Positions 36,420 to 50,613 of a DNA stretch of 64,000 bases are shown here, piece after piece; the first letter of the stretch is position 1, and every line of letters begins with the position of its first letter. This stretch comes from Bagarius yarrelli. Taxonomy: Eukaryota; Chordata; Actinopteri; Siluriformes; Sisoridae. The notes beneath the pieces are model-generated. The model worked only from the letters and a program-made list of their open reading frames with translations. It was not told the origin of the DNA and did not search any database. The stretch is taken from contig VCAZ01000008.1 of the NCBI GenBank assembly GCA_005784505.1, positions 10,501,263 to 10,565,262 of the forward strand, in the 5' to 3' direction. A program made the translations under genes and the position numbers.

Positions 36420-38600
36420 TTTACATAAATGTAAGTTTCTCTGCATAAATGCATAAAAAAAACTTCCATTGATGCCACATGCATGGATGTCTGACCTTTC
36501 TTTGCTAGCTAATCAACCTGCGATGACTTCCAGACATCATCCTGAAAGCCTCTGGGATTCCATACGCAAGCTCTCCATGGCATTTATTATTAACACACGG
36601 TTTATCCCGTAATCACTCATCAGCACATTTATTTCCACTCTTCCTTAAACAGAGAGGAAAATACGCAGAGGAGGTTTTACACTCCGCCTGTAAACTCTGT
36701 GTTGTATAACATCAGCTCACTAATCCAGTGATTATACGCAGGAGCACTGCTAAAAGAGGGAAAGTTAGGATGATTCTAAAGACCCACACACTTTGGTGGC
36801 CCCCCAGAGATCTGTTTTATTAGTAGTAAAGGTATGGTAAGGTGGTCCAACCCTTATATTCTTTCATAGGACCCAAAATTGTGCCGTCCCGGATTATATT
36901 AAAAAAACAGAAACAGTTGGATATATCCAGGCAGTCATGTGGAAACAATCAAATATACAAAATACACAAGGGCTAATATTCATAATCCAACCAAAGATGT
37001 TGAACCCATTTCCACTCTTTTCCCCCCTTTTGTGTTTATTATTTAGACCCAATCCCATTTCTACCCCTTTCTTCTTCCCCTCTGTTTTCCTTGTTCATGT
37101 AAAGTGGTAGTGATGTCTCCATTCTCATTTGGTTGCAGGTGTAGGAGTGGGGAAAATTGCCAGATACCCCTTCAAACTAAGATTTATCGGGACCCCACGT
37201 CAAACGTAGGGGTATGAGAAATTTCTCTGGAGATACATTAGCTACAGCAGCAACATGGCTGCCCAAGCAACCGAGGAGAGATTACCGAAAAAGTATTTTT
37301 TGGGGATTAATAAGGGATTCAACCACTAAAGTTTATATTTTCATATTGTCATGTTTTTGCTAAAGTTTGCCAAACTTTACACTGCTCTTGTTATAGAACG
37401 TATAAACACAGCGAGCGCGGGAATGCTAAGAGCTGACAGTACAAAGTAAACAGCACAGGCAGTTCACATTCAAACGTTCAGACACTCACACAAATGATGT
37501 AACGGCAGGATTTGGACACGGACACAGCCAGAGACACGGCGTGAGCCAGTAGGTGACTTTTCAGCATCTGTCCTGAGCCGCTTTAACACCTCGTCTCAGG
37601 AACAGTTAATCTCTCACAGTCCTGTTGAACAGTACTGACTTTAAGTTTAGTATGAATATAAATAAAGCAGGATGTTTCTCACACTCAATAAACTGAGCAA
37701 AAAAACCCTCTCTTAACACATTTATACTCTAATGTGACAATTGAATAGAAATGAATCAGAAATCAACACTTCATTACACTTTCTTTCCCATTTGAATCAC
37801 CTATAATTAGTATATCACGTTACATGTAGGCCAGTCTGGCTTTTCGTTACAGGAACCAGGAGCTCAGTGTGATATAAAGTTTCAGTTTTCCGAACAGCAG
37901 TGCTGCATTTTATATGTCAGCAATCCTGAATAAGAAAGTTAGAATATTTGAGTGTGTGAGTGTGTATGGAGAAAATATTTAACACAAACGCACAATGTTC
38001 TCGCTGCAGTCTGGAGTCCTGATGTCATGACCTGAAGCTGTAAATGACATGCATGTTTTTTCTTTCTTTTTTTTTCTCTTTCTGCAGTCGGCGTTTGGTT
38101 TATCGAAAGCATAAATGATAAACATTCCATTAGTCTGTATAAAGTGGATGAAAAAAGTGTTATAGTCTGCGATTTTATGCGATTGTTGTTTGTCAGACTG
38201 TAGAACGATAATGTCAAAAACTGACATACAGGAGGAGAAATTCAAACAAACAGCAGCCACGACGCGTCATACAAACACTCCTTTTTCCTGCAAAACTCAA
38301 TAAGTTTCTCCCTTTTTTGGTTTGTCCACTACACCTGTTCCACATTTTATCAATGTAGTTTGAAGTTTGAATCTAATTGCATAATCAGGTTCGGTGCCTC
38401 CTATTGGTTCCCGGATTGATGGTTTTCGGAGAAGAAGTAACACTCCAGAAAAGTGTCTGAAATTGATTGATACTGACAGAATTTGGTCAGAAGACAAAAA
38501 AATGATCACATCAGCCATCAGCAAACATGTAAAACTAGCAACAAAGACAGACTTGACAAATGCCATGATTCCATCCTGGTATGCCCAAGAACAGTACAGT
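36420..38600. other. Intergenic, no gene seen
   Basis: 36480-36740 is repeat-free, balanced-composition sequence that could be a conserved noncoding element. 36760-36850 is dispersed repeat A. 37000-38300 is unique with no convincing exon. 38430-38560 matches the dispersed repeat at 33.6 kb. Confidence 0.4.
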
Positions 38601-38614
38601 ACATATGGAAACTG

Positions 38615-38715
38615 GTAGCTCAACCTGCTGCTGCTGGGCCCCTGAGCAAGGCCCTTAACCCCTAACTGCTCAGTTGGATAAGAAATAGAGGTAATGTAAG
38701 TCACTTTGGATAACC
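38615..38715 (-). mobile_element. SINE fragment, reverse
   Basis: gctgctgggcccctgagcaa, ggcccttaacccctaactgc, tcagttggataag, taagtcactttggataa; 5' half of the family in reverse. Confidence 0.7.
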
Positions 38716-38730
38716 TAGCTTTCTTCTGGC

Positions 38731-38761
38731 CAGTGTGTGTGTGTGTGTGTGTGTGTGTTTG
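38731..38761 (+). repeat. (GT)n microsatellite
   Basis: About 14 GT units directly after the SINE fragment. Confidence 0.95.
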
Positions 38762-38764
38762 TAA

Positions 38765-39975
38765 ACCAAGATCTGTTTGTACAGGGTGTCTGGATGCTCC
38801 ACATAGGCAGCTTTAGACTAACTTAAGCAAGACGGGACACAACGTTCCATCTGAACATCATTGCAGTGTACAAGCAGGCGGGAATTAACATACACACATG
38901 TTTAGTTTAGGGCTACCTCTCTCAGGCTGACACCCGGAGCTTCTGGGGCCCCGGAGGCCCCCGAGACGGGAAAACACTTCCGTGAGGTCCATTTTATTCT
39001 TTTCTTTGAAATCTTACATAATAAAAGATTAATACAGTTTTTTCGTTGGAAAGTTACACATATTCAAAGTCACACTTATTACACAAGCACTTGATTTTAA
39101 GTCCAAAAAAATGATCAGGGATAGAAAATAATTACTGAAGAAATAAAAGGGTTTTTTGTCCTTGCTGCTTTTTTTAAAGAACTAAAAGAATAAAACAGAT
39201 TAAAAAATATTTACATATATTTATACTATTATTTGTACAATATCTGTATTTATTTATTCTAGTTTAAGTTTTCTTTTTTTCTTTTTTTTTCCTTAAAGTA
39301 TAGATTTTCTTTCTGTCTCTATTTTACTTTTATTAGATCAACTGTAACACAGCAAAGCAACAATAAAGTTTTTTGAATGTTGAATCTTTAAACCATTTAA
39401 AATAAAAGATATGTAATTTTATCTCTAATGTCCTTTATAAGAACTAAAACACACTTAAACACATAAATATCAATTTTAAGCTGCTGTTGTTTTCCAGAAA
39501 TGTGTGTAATTGAGAAAATCAGTCAATATATTACCTGATTCAATTAAAGAAAAAAAATTAATTAGCAACCCATAAGTCATAATTTTAACGGTATTACCTT
39601 GTTATTACATTGTAATTACATTATAATAGTTGGGGTGAAATCATGAGCAGTATACACTGAAGTGTGTTTCCCACACTCTCATGCAGGGATGAGATCAGAT
39701 CGTTTCCCAGGGTGAAATAGGGTGATAACCCTGCAGCAGCAGCAGCACACAGAACGAGAAACAGGATATTAAAGGACTTTATCCAGATGATCCACATGCT
39801 TTTATTTTCAAAATGAGTTTAGGGAGGCGCAGGATATTTGAACTTTGGGAGAGAATGGGGTGTTGGGAAAAGCCTAAAGGCAAAAGGTGGCTACCAAATT
39901 GTGGCTTTGTGGATTTTTTAAGGAATATTTTTGCAGTATAAAAGTATAAATTTTAACTTATTTAATTGTTTTTTT
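38765..39975. other. Intergenic, no gene seen
   Basis: 38890-38990 contains a GC-rich patch (ggggccccggaggcccccga). The remainder is AT-rich, with no frame or RNA signal. Confidence 0.45.
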
Positions 39976-39976
39976 C

Positions 39977-40170
39977 AACATTTATGTCATTTGCTAGACA
40001 CCCTTATCCAAAACAATTTACATTTTTACAATTTTGATTAGATTGAGCAGTTAAGGGGGTTAAGGGCCTTGTTTAGGGGCCCAGCACTGGCAGCTTGATG
40101 GTTCTGAGAACTAAACCCACGCTTTTTGGATGAAACATCCAATATTTTAATCACTAAGCCACTAAGTGTG
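39977..40170 (+). mobile_element. SINE, 'catttggcagacgc' family
   Basis: catttatgtcatttgctaga, cacccttatccaaaacaatt, gagcagttaagggggtta, ttaggggcccagcactggca, gatggttctgagaactaaac. Decayed. Confidence 0.7.
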
Positions 40171-40253
40171 TGATCGTTACGGTGTCCCAGCGTTGTTGTT
40201 TCCATAACTGGTGAATCACTATGACTTTGGAGTCTATAAATAACAATGAGAAT

Positions 40254-40254
<1 letters not shown>

Positions 40255-40298
<44 letters not shown>

Positions 40299-40312
40299 TG
40301 TGTGTGTGTGTC
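40255..40312 (+). repeat. (GT)n microsatellite
   Basis: Long GT tract with one tct interruption at about 40298. Confidence 0.97.
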
Positions 40313-41890
40313 CAAAAAGTGGCGATAAACTCGAACACTGTTTTGCTTTATAACTGTTTTACACTTTAGTTTTGGGTTTATGGTTTTTATTTACATTCCT
40401 AAACATTGACTCTTCGCTAATGTTCAGTACGTCTGTCTCGCTCGCTGTTACGACAGCACTCTTAATTTTGTCCGTAGTCATGCAAAAGTTTTTTGGAATG
40501 AAACAGAGCAGGACATTAGGACTGGTTTTAAATTAACATTTTAAATGTCCAACCATGGGGACAGTAGGGGCTCAAATGGTTGAGTTGGTGATTAGAATTT
40601 TTTCCAACAATTAAAGCTAGCAGATGCTGAAATTTTGGTAAATGATGTTCAACTACATAAATCTGTTAAAATCTCTGGAAAGCAGTGATGTGTTTGTTTG
40701 TGTAGATGTGAAATTATTGTAAAGTGATTATTTAATTGTTAAATGTAATTTAATGTTTCAAAGAACGACTGGAAATAGCGATGATGTCATTTCCCAGCGA
40801 GGACAGTTGCGGTTTTTTTAAAGTTAATTTTGTTATTAAAGTTGCTTAGAAGGAAGTGACCAGACTTTTGGATGTTATTTGAGTACAATACACACTTGCA
40901 CACGAAGACCAAGCACAAAAAAAACAATTAATGAACAAATATAATAACCTAATTTTGAGTTCAGAGATGTGTTACATGCAATGTACCGTGGGTGTGTGTG
41001 TGTTGTTTGTATATATGCCTGTGTGTGTGGTGTGTGTGTGTGAGCAAGAGAAAGAATGTAAATCAGGAACATGCAGGTCAAATTAAAGCAGATTAAATAT
41101 CATTGCATTGTACTTTTAGTTCATGGGTGTGTGTGTGTGGGTGTGTGTAGGTGTGTGTGGGACATAGTAAGTCAATAAGACGTAGTGTGATCCTAAAACC
41201 TCCTACTGTACGTTGAAGGCATGTTTAAAATTTATCTAGACAAACATTCGTACCAAATATTTAGCGGCGCGGCGTTTTGTAGCACGTGAGGAATGTAAAT
41301 AGACGAGGGTGTGATGCTAAATTAGCAAGACACACTTCAGAACTAAAAATAAAAACTGTTTAAATGACAGCGACGATAATAAAGCTTGGATTCTGGATGT
41401 GTAATTAAGTGCAGTAGAACTAGCACGTGTGTATCATGCTTTAGATTTTGAGTTAACACTCCCGTTATATACGTCAGGTAGGAGTGACGCCACAGCAGTT
41501 TAATAACACGTTTAATAATAACCCAGTTAAATAATCCAGACGTCCAACCAGTCAAATTATTATTATACGTTTATATAAACCCTTTCCATCAAAATTAATC
41601 TAAACTAAATAAAGAGCTCCGTGCAGAAATTGGACACATCTTTCCCCTCGAATAAATGCTGTGTGTTTGATTAAATAGCAGAACATCCATTTCCATCCGT
41701 GTTCTAGATTCGTTTAACTGAACATCCTTTAAACCGGGAGACTGCAAACAGAAGTGATTGATAGGAAATCGGTTGGTTTTTCCCACATTAAGCTAAAACA
41801 CGTGTGGATTTGGGGGAGAATTTACCGTTTAATGGGACGAGAGACAATGGACCAAATTTCCGCCTGCAGTAAATTGTGTGTGTGTGGTTA
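40313..41890. other. Intergenic, no gene seen
   Basis: Short GT tracts at 40990-41043 and 41128-41161. Otherwise unique AT-rich DNA. No coding or RNA features were recognised. Confidence 0.45.
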
Positions 41891-41894
41891 GGGC

Positions 41895-42665
41895 AAAAAG
41901 AGAGAGAGAGAGAGACAAAGTGAGAGGGGTGAAGAGATATAGTGAGAAAGAAAAAGAGAGAGAGCAAAAGAGAGAGGAGGGTATAATGAGAGAGGGAAAG
42001 AGAAAGAGGTGGAAGGTTATATTGAAAGAGAGGAAAATAAAAGATGTAGAAGAAAGAGAAAGAGAGGGTAATAGTGAGCATAGAAGAAAGAGAGAGAGAA
42101 AAGGAGGGAGAGAGAAAAGAGAGAGAGAGGGAAAGAGAGAGAGAGAGAGAAATAGAGAGCGACATCACTAGAGGGACTGACAGACAGTAGTTAAGTGATA
42201 TGAACAAACAGACAGTACTATAGCAAGAGAGACAAACAGACAGACAGTTTAAGAGAGAGAGAGTAAGACATACAACATCAGATAGACAAGAACAGTCAGA
42301 AGTAGAAAAATAATGAGACAGAGACCAACGAAGTGGAGAAGAGACAATAACACAGAGAGACAAAAAACAGACACAGAGACTAACAGAGAGACAGGGAGGG
42401 ACAGATAGACATCAGTATTAAGACAGACAGCAGTATAGCAAGAGAGACATACAGACAGACAGAAATAGAGAAATAATAGGAGAAACAGACAAACAATACC
42501 ATAGAGAGACAAACAGGCACAGACACTCTGAGAGAATAATAGAGACACAGGCAAAAAAAACGACAGACAGACAGATATCCATATTGAGACTGACAGAGTG
42601 AGAGAGAGAGGAGAGACGAGAGAGATACAGACAGAAAGCATTGGAAAGGCAGACAAAAACAGACA
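41895..42665 (+). repeat. Long degenerate purine (GA/GACA) tract
   Basis: About 770 bases in which the plus strand is mostly purine: gagaga, gaaagag, then gacagacag-type units after 42170. The minus strand gives Leu/Ser/Cys-rich open frames that are composition artefacts. Confidence 0.95.
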
Positions 42666-42704
42666 AACTATGTATAGAAATAGTGACTATATGACCATAA
42701 AGTT

Positions 42705-42812
42705 GACACTGTTGGGCCCCTAAGTGAGGCCCTAACCTTTAACTGCTCAGGTGGATAAATGAGATGAATGTAAGTCAGTCTGGATAGAAATATTTGGCAA
42801 ATGTCAGAGATG
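42705..42812 (-). mobile_element. SINE fragment, reverse
   Basis: gttgggcccctaagtgaggc, cctttaactgctcagg, gataaatgagatgaatgtaa, tatttggcaaatgtcaga. Confidence 0.7.
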
Positions 42813-43030
42813 TTTTCTGCTCAGTAAACACCACCATATCATTAAATCATGGGTTTATGTGGATCATCTAACATGTCAGACGGTCTTCATCGTTTTGTAC
42901 GTTAAGAGTTACTATAAAAATAAAGTTTATTAATATAATCTATGGAACGGTAACCAGATTAAACAGGATTTGAATGTACTACGGTGTTGGTGTCAGGAGG
43001 AGGACAGGAGGAGTGGATACAGGTTCAGAG

Positions 43031-43035
43031 TGTGT

Positions 43036-43072
<37 letters not shown>
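43031..43072 (+). repeat. (GT)n microsatellite
   Basis: About 18 GT units. Confidence 0.95.
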
Positions 43073-43073
<1 letters not shown>

Positions 43074-43215
43074 CACTGAGTGTCTCTGTATTGTTCTGGG
43101 TGTGTGACGTAAAGCCGTGCGAGGTGAATGGAAGACTCCTTTATGAGCCCAATACAAAAGGTCTATTTAGTGGCCAGGCGTAGGGTTGAATCTCCTGACC
43201 AGTGGAGGAATGTGT

Positions 43216-43237
43216 GTTCTGTGTGTTTGTTTGTGTT

Positions 43238-43276
<39 letters not shown>

Positions 43277-43293
43277 GAGAGAGAGAGAGAGAT
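43216..43293 (+). repeat. (GT)n-(GA)n compound microsatellite
   Basis: GT from about 43238 to 43271, then GAGA to 43292. Confidence 0.95.
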
Positions 43294-43479
43294 TTATGTC
43301 TAATCACTTGCACAGCCCCAAGCAGTCAGCGTGTGATATGAGTGCTCGGATCCCACATGAGAGTGTATTATGGGACCTGAAGGACTTTCACACACTCTTG
43401 ACTTAAAGGTATAAGAAAATATGTGTGTGGCGTGTGAGAGTTTGTCACACGATCACTTCTAGTATCAAGCTAATAAATG

Positions 43480-44100
<621 letters not shown>

Positions 44101-44202
44101 TGCATCACAGCAGTAAAAACGGCACACATCTCGTCTGTGCACTTATTTTCACGTCATTCCTTCCCCGTGAGCAGAATGAAGGAACAGCATGTTGTGAAAG
44201 TA

Positions 44203-44206
<4 letters not shown>

Positions 44207-44243
<37 letters not shown>

Positions 44244-44332
44244 CATGTTAAACCTGCTACAGTTGGCTTACACTGCATGCAGCATGACGAGGACTACGAG
44301 ACGATAAACACACTTCAGACGTACATGTTGGG

Positions 44333-44388
<56 letters not shown>

Positions 44389-44390
44389 AA
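44207..44390. repeat. (CA)n and (GT)n microsatellites
   Basis: CA at 44208-44241 and GT at 44335-44388 are about 90 bases apart and inverted relative to each other. A hairpin could form between them. Confidence 0.95.
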
Positions 44391-44799
44391 GAAGAGTCTG
44401 TGTCTACAACCAAAAAAAGGAGCAAAAAAGTGTCAGAAACTTAAGAAACACTTTTATTTTATTTTAAGATAACGCTACTAAAGTTAGTCGGATAATGATA
44501 ATTGAGTCGTTACTCGTTTTTAGAACAGTAACGGTGGAGTGGATTCCACCATGGACAGTATTTTCACACACTCTGCACACACTTAGTGCTGCACCTCCCC
44601 TGAGTTTCCCAAAGTGACCTACACACACCAAGACTATTACTGAAGCTACTCAAAATACACCCTGGCCTTTAGTGAGATCTGAACTGTTTACAGGTGTGAG
44701 GTTGCATTCGGAGGTTATTGGAAGTTAAGGACACGTCCATTAATGAACAGATACAATATCATTTTTACAGAGTGAAGTGTCACCAAGCTACAACGGAAA

Positions 44800-45295
44800 A
44801 TACTCCTAAAAGTCGAAGAAAAACAAGAACGAATAAAGACCAAATTATGCAATGAAAATCAAAAATACAATAATAGGGTCAAGATAGAAAAAATAAAGTT
44901 AAAATACTTCGCGAATAAAGTGAATATTGTAAAAAATAATCGAAATCGCAAGAATAATTCAAAATTGTTTTTAAAAAAGTTTCAATTACAAGAATAAAGT
45001 TAAAAATTACAAAAATAAAGTCGAACTACTTCAAGAATAATGTTGAAATTGCGATAAAAATTCGAAATTACCAGAATAAAGTCGAAATACCTCGAGACTA
45101 AAGTCAAAATTTTGAAGATAAAGTTGAAAATGTTAAAATTAAGTTATAATAAATAAAAAAAACAAAGTTGAAGACTTTGAGAATAAAGTAAATAATGCAA
45201 AAATAATGTTAAAATTGCAAGAATAAAGTCGAAATGAAATGACTTTATTCCTGATAAAGTCGAAAAGAATAAAGTTGAAATTACGAGAATTTTTC
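44800..45295 (+). repeat. Minisatellite, ~20-bp 'gaataaagtcgaaattgcaa' unit
   Basis: Many degenerate copies of (a)gaataaagt(c/t)gaaat(t/a)(g/c). It is the same core as the arrays at 35.3 and 46.9 kb. Confidence 0.85.
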
Positions 45296-45684
45296 TATTG
45301 GTTCTATTACACTTGGGGAAACTTTAGAGACTAATTTTAAAGTGTCACTGTATTTTTTTTAAAGAAAAACAGGGAAGAGTATTCTAATTTCATCTTGTGT
45401 ATGTAAACTGTGATATTCGTATCAATGTACAGACATTTTTACATTTCATTTTCTTTTCAATCCTCCACATCCATTTTACACAAAACAGAGAAAAGTTTCT
45501 CACAATTCTGGGATTTTTGCCTCCAAATTTTTTATCTTTAATCTCAAATTGCTTTAATTTTATTCTTGCATTTTTTATTCTTGAAATCTCGCCACTTTCT
45601 GTTGTTTTACAAGGGAGAAGAGAAACAGAAACACAGATTTATATCCAGAGGTCAGAGCCAGAAGTGACCCTGGTGAAAAGAAAT

Positions 45685-46318
<634 letters not shown>

Positions 46319-46849
46319 GAAGTAATTTAGGAAACTACCAGAATCTTCATTTGGTCTTCACTTCACGTTGCTCAGAGTCTCTATTTCACTTGCTTTAAGC
46401 ATCCAAGCATCTATAAATAAATTCCCCAACGTTACTCAGTCGCACAGACTGGAAATTCTTCAGGCGTCAGCACCTTAAAACACACCAACAGTCGCCCAGC
46501 ATCGTGAACCAAACCTGAGGAGGTCGTATATACGGTATCTCACCCATCACATCAACAATGTGTCAGTGTGTTTGTCTTTCTCCCAGTTGTTTTCTGGAGA
46601 AGGAAGTCAGGAAGACGTATTATACACGAATTGTAAACTACTATGTTGCTGTTCATGTTTACGACGCCATGTTTAAAACTCTGAAGAGTTTATTGTGTGC
46701 AGCTGAAATTAAAAACGAGGGGCAGTGACTTGTCTTGGCAAGCCGATGGAGGGTAAGACGGGGGCAAGATTTCTCTTATTACCTTTTTGACCCCCCTCTC
46801 TTCTTATAGTGGACTGGACAGATAATCAATCTTATTAGGTCATAAATTC

Positions 46850-47165
46850 CAATTTGTGAGAATAAAGATTACAATTTTTAGTTGAAATTACAAGAATAAA
46901 GTCAAAATACTGCATGAAGTGATGTTGAAATTGTGGTAATAAAGTTGAAATTAGAAAAATAAAGTTTGAAACATTTCCAGAATAAAGTCGCAATCGTAAA
47001 AATAAAGTCAAAATTGTGAGAATAAAGTTAAAATTTTTTAGAATAAAGTTTGAAAGTCGAAATACTTCGAGAATTAAGTTGGAATTGCGAGAATAAAGTC
47101 AAAATGGTGGAAATAAGGTTGAAATTACAAGAATAAAGTCGAAATACTTGAGAATAAAGTTTCTA
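46850..47165 (+). repeat. Minisatellite, 'gaataaagtcaaaattg' unit
   Basis: About fifteen degenerate copies of the unit seen at 44.8-45.3 kb, about 1.6 kb from it and in the same orientation. Confidence 0.85.
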
Positions 47166-47169
47166 TGAG

Positions 47170-47539
47170 TGCTATGACAGTTGATGCTTTAAAGATTATT
47201 TGGGAGGACAAGGTCCCATAAAATGTCCCATAAAATGGGTGGGTCCCAGTTGCTAGTTGCTAGTTTAGTGAATTAGGGCACTAATTCAGGAGTCGGCCAT
47301 TTTAAGAGGAATTTTCCCAGTGCAATTTTTGCATGATGCATCACAAAAATGTCAAGATTCAATGTTTACTACATTATTTTTCTAAATCAGAGATTTAAAG
47401 TTTATTTCAGGATGTCAGTGGCTCAGTTAGATACTTTTCTAGCGATACTGGAGCCACGTATTAAAAAAGAAAGCCAGCAATTCCCGTAAATCAAATGATC
47501 CCGAATAAAGACTGGCAGTATGTCTAAGGACACCCCCAC

Positions 47540-47575
<36 letters not shown>

Positions 47576-48180
47576 ACTATGTGTATTAAACCCTTATACA
47601 ATAGGCTACAGCAGTGGGTTGCCATTTGGATTTTGGCTTCTGCTTGTACGGTGGCTCTGAATAATCAAAACACCTCTCAAAATACTTGCTATGGATGCAT
47701 AAAATTAGAACCAGTCCGTATTTATTTATGAAAGACGAAAGGCAGACATTATTACATAACAGTAATGAAGCCAGCCAGTCTGCAGAGACTACGATGTTTA
47801 TTTATTGTTACATGTAACCGTAACTTTCGATGTAGATTTAAATGCATTTAAATTCTCGAGTCAATCACAAAACTTATAAACTGCTTAGGAAAAAAAAAGA
47901 GAGAGCAGAGTAAATTATGGGCTGCAGACTCAGTGGTTTGTTAGCACTACATCCGTTGAGTCAGCAGTCGAGTGTACACAGCTCTGAAATGCACTGCAGC
48001 AGTTTCGGATTTCTGATAGCCTCATGGCGCAGAGCCGCTATCCGGTGATGGAATTAATATAATGAAACACTATAGAGAAAGACACACTACATAACGAGAC
48101 GTTGTGGACACCTCACCAGCACACACACATAAATGTCTCTCCAAACTATTCCACACCGTCTGAAGCACACTCAATGGTTT
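47170..48180. other. Intergenic, no gene seen
   Basis: A (CA)n tract lies at 47536-47563. Otherwise unique AT-rich DNA without exon-like segments. Confidence 0.45.
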
Positions 48181-48184
48181 TAAA

Positions 48185-48425
48185 TGTAAATGTCTTTCTT
48201 TGTCATCGACTCTACAGCACAGTAAAAATAGTTTTTTCGCATATCCAATCTTATTAAGTTGGGGTCAAAGTGCAAGGTCCGCTATGATACACCACCCCTG
48301 GAGCAGGAAGGGTTAAGGGTCTTGCTCAAGGACCCAACAGTGGCTGATTGGCAGGAGTGCTGCTTGAACCCAGGTCTTCCAATCAACAACACAGAGCCTT
48401 AACCATTTGACCTACCACTGCCTCA
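48185..48425 (+). mobile_element. L2-type SINE/LINE tail ('aagttggggtcaaagtgcag' family)
   Basis: ccaatcttattaagttgggg, agcaggaagggttaagggtc, tcaaggacccaacagtgg, ttgaacccaggtcttccaat, accatttgacctaccactgc. Close copy of 50.28-50.52 kb. Confidence 0.75.
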
Positions 48426-48474
48426 AAATGAAGCTGAAGACATGGTGTGTCCTCACTAAGACAACTTGTTGGAT

Positions 48475-48700
48475 GAATTGGAACACCCCAGACCTCCTCA
48501 CCTCAACATTAGTGTCTGATCTCACTAATATTACTGTAGATAAATGATCAAACCCTAATAGTCACATGACACAATCTAGCTAAAAACCTTCACAGAAGAC
48601 TAAAGGAGATGAGAGTGAGACTACATCTGGAGTAACAAACAAATACAGATGTGATGATCGGGTGTTCCAATACTTTTACAACATCGTGGGCAGTATATTT
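48475..48700 (-). mobile_element. Tc1/mariner-like remnant, reverse
   Basis: cccagacctcctcacctcaa, ttagtgtctgatctcactaa, catctggagtaacaaac and gtgttccaatacttttaca are the reverse of the 17.87 and 30.36 kb remnants. Confidence 0.6.
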
Positions 48701-48704
48701 ACAT

Positions 48705-49990
48705 ATATTGTACTTTATTAGCGCATGCTTTGACTCATTGCAGCACGTAAACATGTGGACATAGTGAAATTCGACTGTTGTTATTTCAGAAATGCCGCCG
48801 TGTCACATGGTTTGTTCAATAACAGTGGACGAACTCAATATTTACCTTCCTGTGTGTACACACTCACAGAACATCAGAACAAAGCAACACACCATCCTGA
48901 TAAGACCGGTTAACATTGGGTAAGACGAGGGGGTGTTTTATGGGAAAGCAGGGGAAGGTACAGAACCTAAGCTACACTATTTAGCTACACAAAATAACGC
49001 ACAGGCTGTCCTAGACGTGTGAGCAGTATGAACTGGGAGAGAACTGGATCGAAGCGGTTTGCAGCAGCGCTGATATTCTTCTGCAGTGTAGAGCACAAAC
49101 ACATACTTCCCGAAACAACCACCCTGTTCCAATACACACACACACACACACACACAGCTGCAGGCTAACAGTCTGTGACTCCAGAACATTTTTACGTCAC
49201 CATGAAGAAACCAGTCCAAACACGTCGCCTGTCTCTTGTTTGTAAAGCGTTTCTCCACACACTGACTGTGAGGTTCACTTCTGGCTCATTTCACACATAT
49301 TAAAGTTCAGCCAGATGTTTTCAGAAGATGGTTTAAGATTCAGAAGTTATAGAATTACAAACAGATGTGACTTCCAGGATCTATATCACACCAGGACAGA
49401 ACTATTTTTAGTGAGACAGAATGCAGGTCAATGACTTTATGTTTAGAATTTATGTTCTGAAAACGTTTTTTAAACGTTCCAGTTCGCTTTTGTGATTTCA
49501 AATGTTTCAAGAAAAGTTCAGTTTGTTTAACGTTGGTAAAATGCTATTTGAAGGTTTTGAGCGTTTTTGCTAAACATTTTGAGAACATTCATGAAGTACG
49601 AGTAATGTCATACGGGCGCTCCAAAACCGTTGTTCTAAGATGCTTTCTCTCAACATCACTAGAACGTTTAGTGACTATTAATAACATTATGAGAACGTCC
49701 CATGAACAGTATTTTAAGACAGTTTCATCCTAACATTTAGACAACTTTTAAAGAACGTTGGTGAAAGTTGTAGAAATGTTTCATGTATTTTATGTTAATA
49801 AAAACCACTAAGCTGATAAAAACAGGAAGCAACTCATACATGGTCAAACATTTTATAACAGATGCTAGATTTTGGTACAGACTCATTTGCATATTCATAG
49901 AACTAATACTCATTTGCATGTTACTATACATGAGTTTTTGAAAGATCTTCTGTGCCCGGTAGCCCCGCCCCTTTTGTCATATTTAACTAA
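48705..49990. other. Intergenic; CA tract and aacgtt-rich repeat
   Basis: (CA)n at 49136-49156. 49440-49780 is a degenerate repeat of (g)aacgtt/aacatt spaced blocks (aaacgttccag, ttaacgttgg, tagaacgttta, agaacgtcc), also hinted at 16.74-16.83 kb. No gene. Confidence 0.45.
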
Positions 49991-50262
49991 TGAATCCATC
50001 CATTGTCTATACCCGCTTATTCCTAATCAGAGTCACAGGATCTGCTGGTGTCTATCCCAGTTGTCACTGGGTAAAAGGCAGGGGTCATCCTGGACAGGTC
50101 ACCAGTCCATCACAGAACCACATACAGACAAACAACCGTACAATCTCACACTCACTCCTATTTTATTATTAGTTAATCTAACATACATGTTATTGGACTG
50201 TGGGAGAAAACCAGAGTACCTGGACTAAACCCATACAAACACAGGGAGAACATCACACTCCA
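49990..50262 (-). mobile_element. tRNA-derived SINE with L2-type tail, reverse copy
   Basis: ccatccattgtctatacccg, tcacaggatctgctggtgtc, tcctggacaggtcaccagtc, taacatacatgttattggac, aacccatacaaacacaggga. Head missing. Confidence 0.8.
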
Positions 50263-50277
50263 CACATAAATAATAAT

Positions 50278-50520
50278 AATATTCAACTTCATTGTGCAGG
50301 GTACATGTACAGAGCCAATGAAATGCATTTTTCACATATCCCATCTTAGTAAGTTGGGGTCAGAGTGCAGGGTCAGCTATGATACAGCACCCCTGGAGCA
50401 GGAAGGGTTAAGGGTCTTCCTCAAGGACCCAATGGTGGTTGACTTGCCAGTGGTGGGGCTTGAACCCAGGTTTTTCAGATCAGCAACTCAGCACCTTAAC
50501 CATTCGAGCCACCACATGAT
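50278..50520 (+). mobile_element. L2-type SINE/LINE tail, second copy
   Basis: acttcattgtgcagggtaca, gccaatgaaatgcatttttc, cttagtaagttggggtcaga, agcaggaagggttaagggtc, accattcgagccaccac. Confidence 0.75.
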
Positions 50521-50569
50521 CCCTCAATCACTAAGTCACCTTGCCCTAAGTAATGAATCCAACATTTGA

Positions 50570-50613
50570 GAATAGAATAGAATAGAATAGAATAGAATAG
50601 AATAGAATAGAAT
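50570..50613 (+). repeat. (AATAG)n microsatellite
   Basis: About nine pentanucleotide units. Confidence 0.95.

Noticed and set aside
38297..38704. 135-residue minus-strand frame
   Set aside because: Overlaps a SINE fragment and the dispersed repeat shared with 33.6 kb.
41788..42666. Leu/Ser/Cys-rich minus-strand frames resembling receptors
   Set aside because: Translation of a degenerate purine tract.
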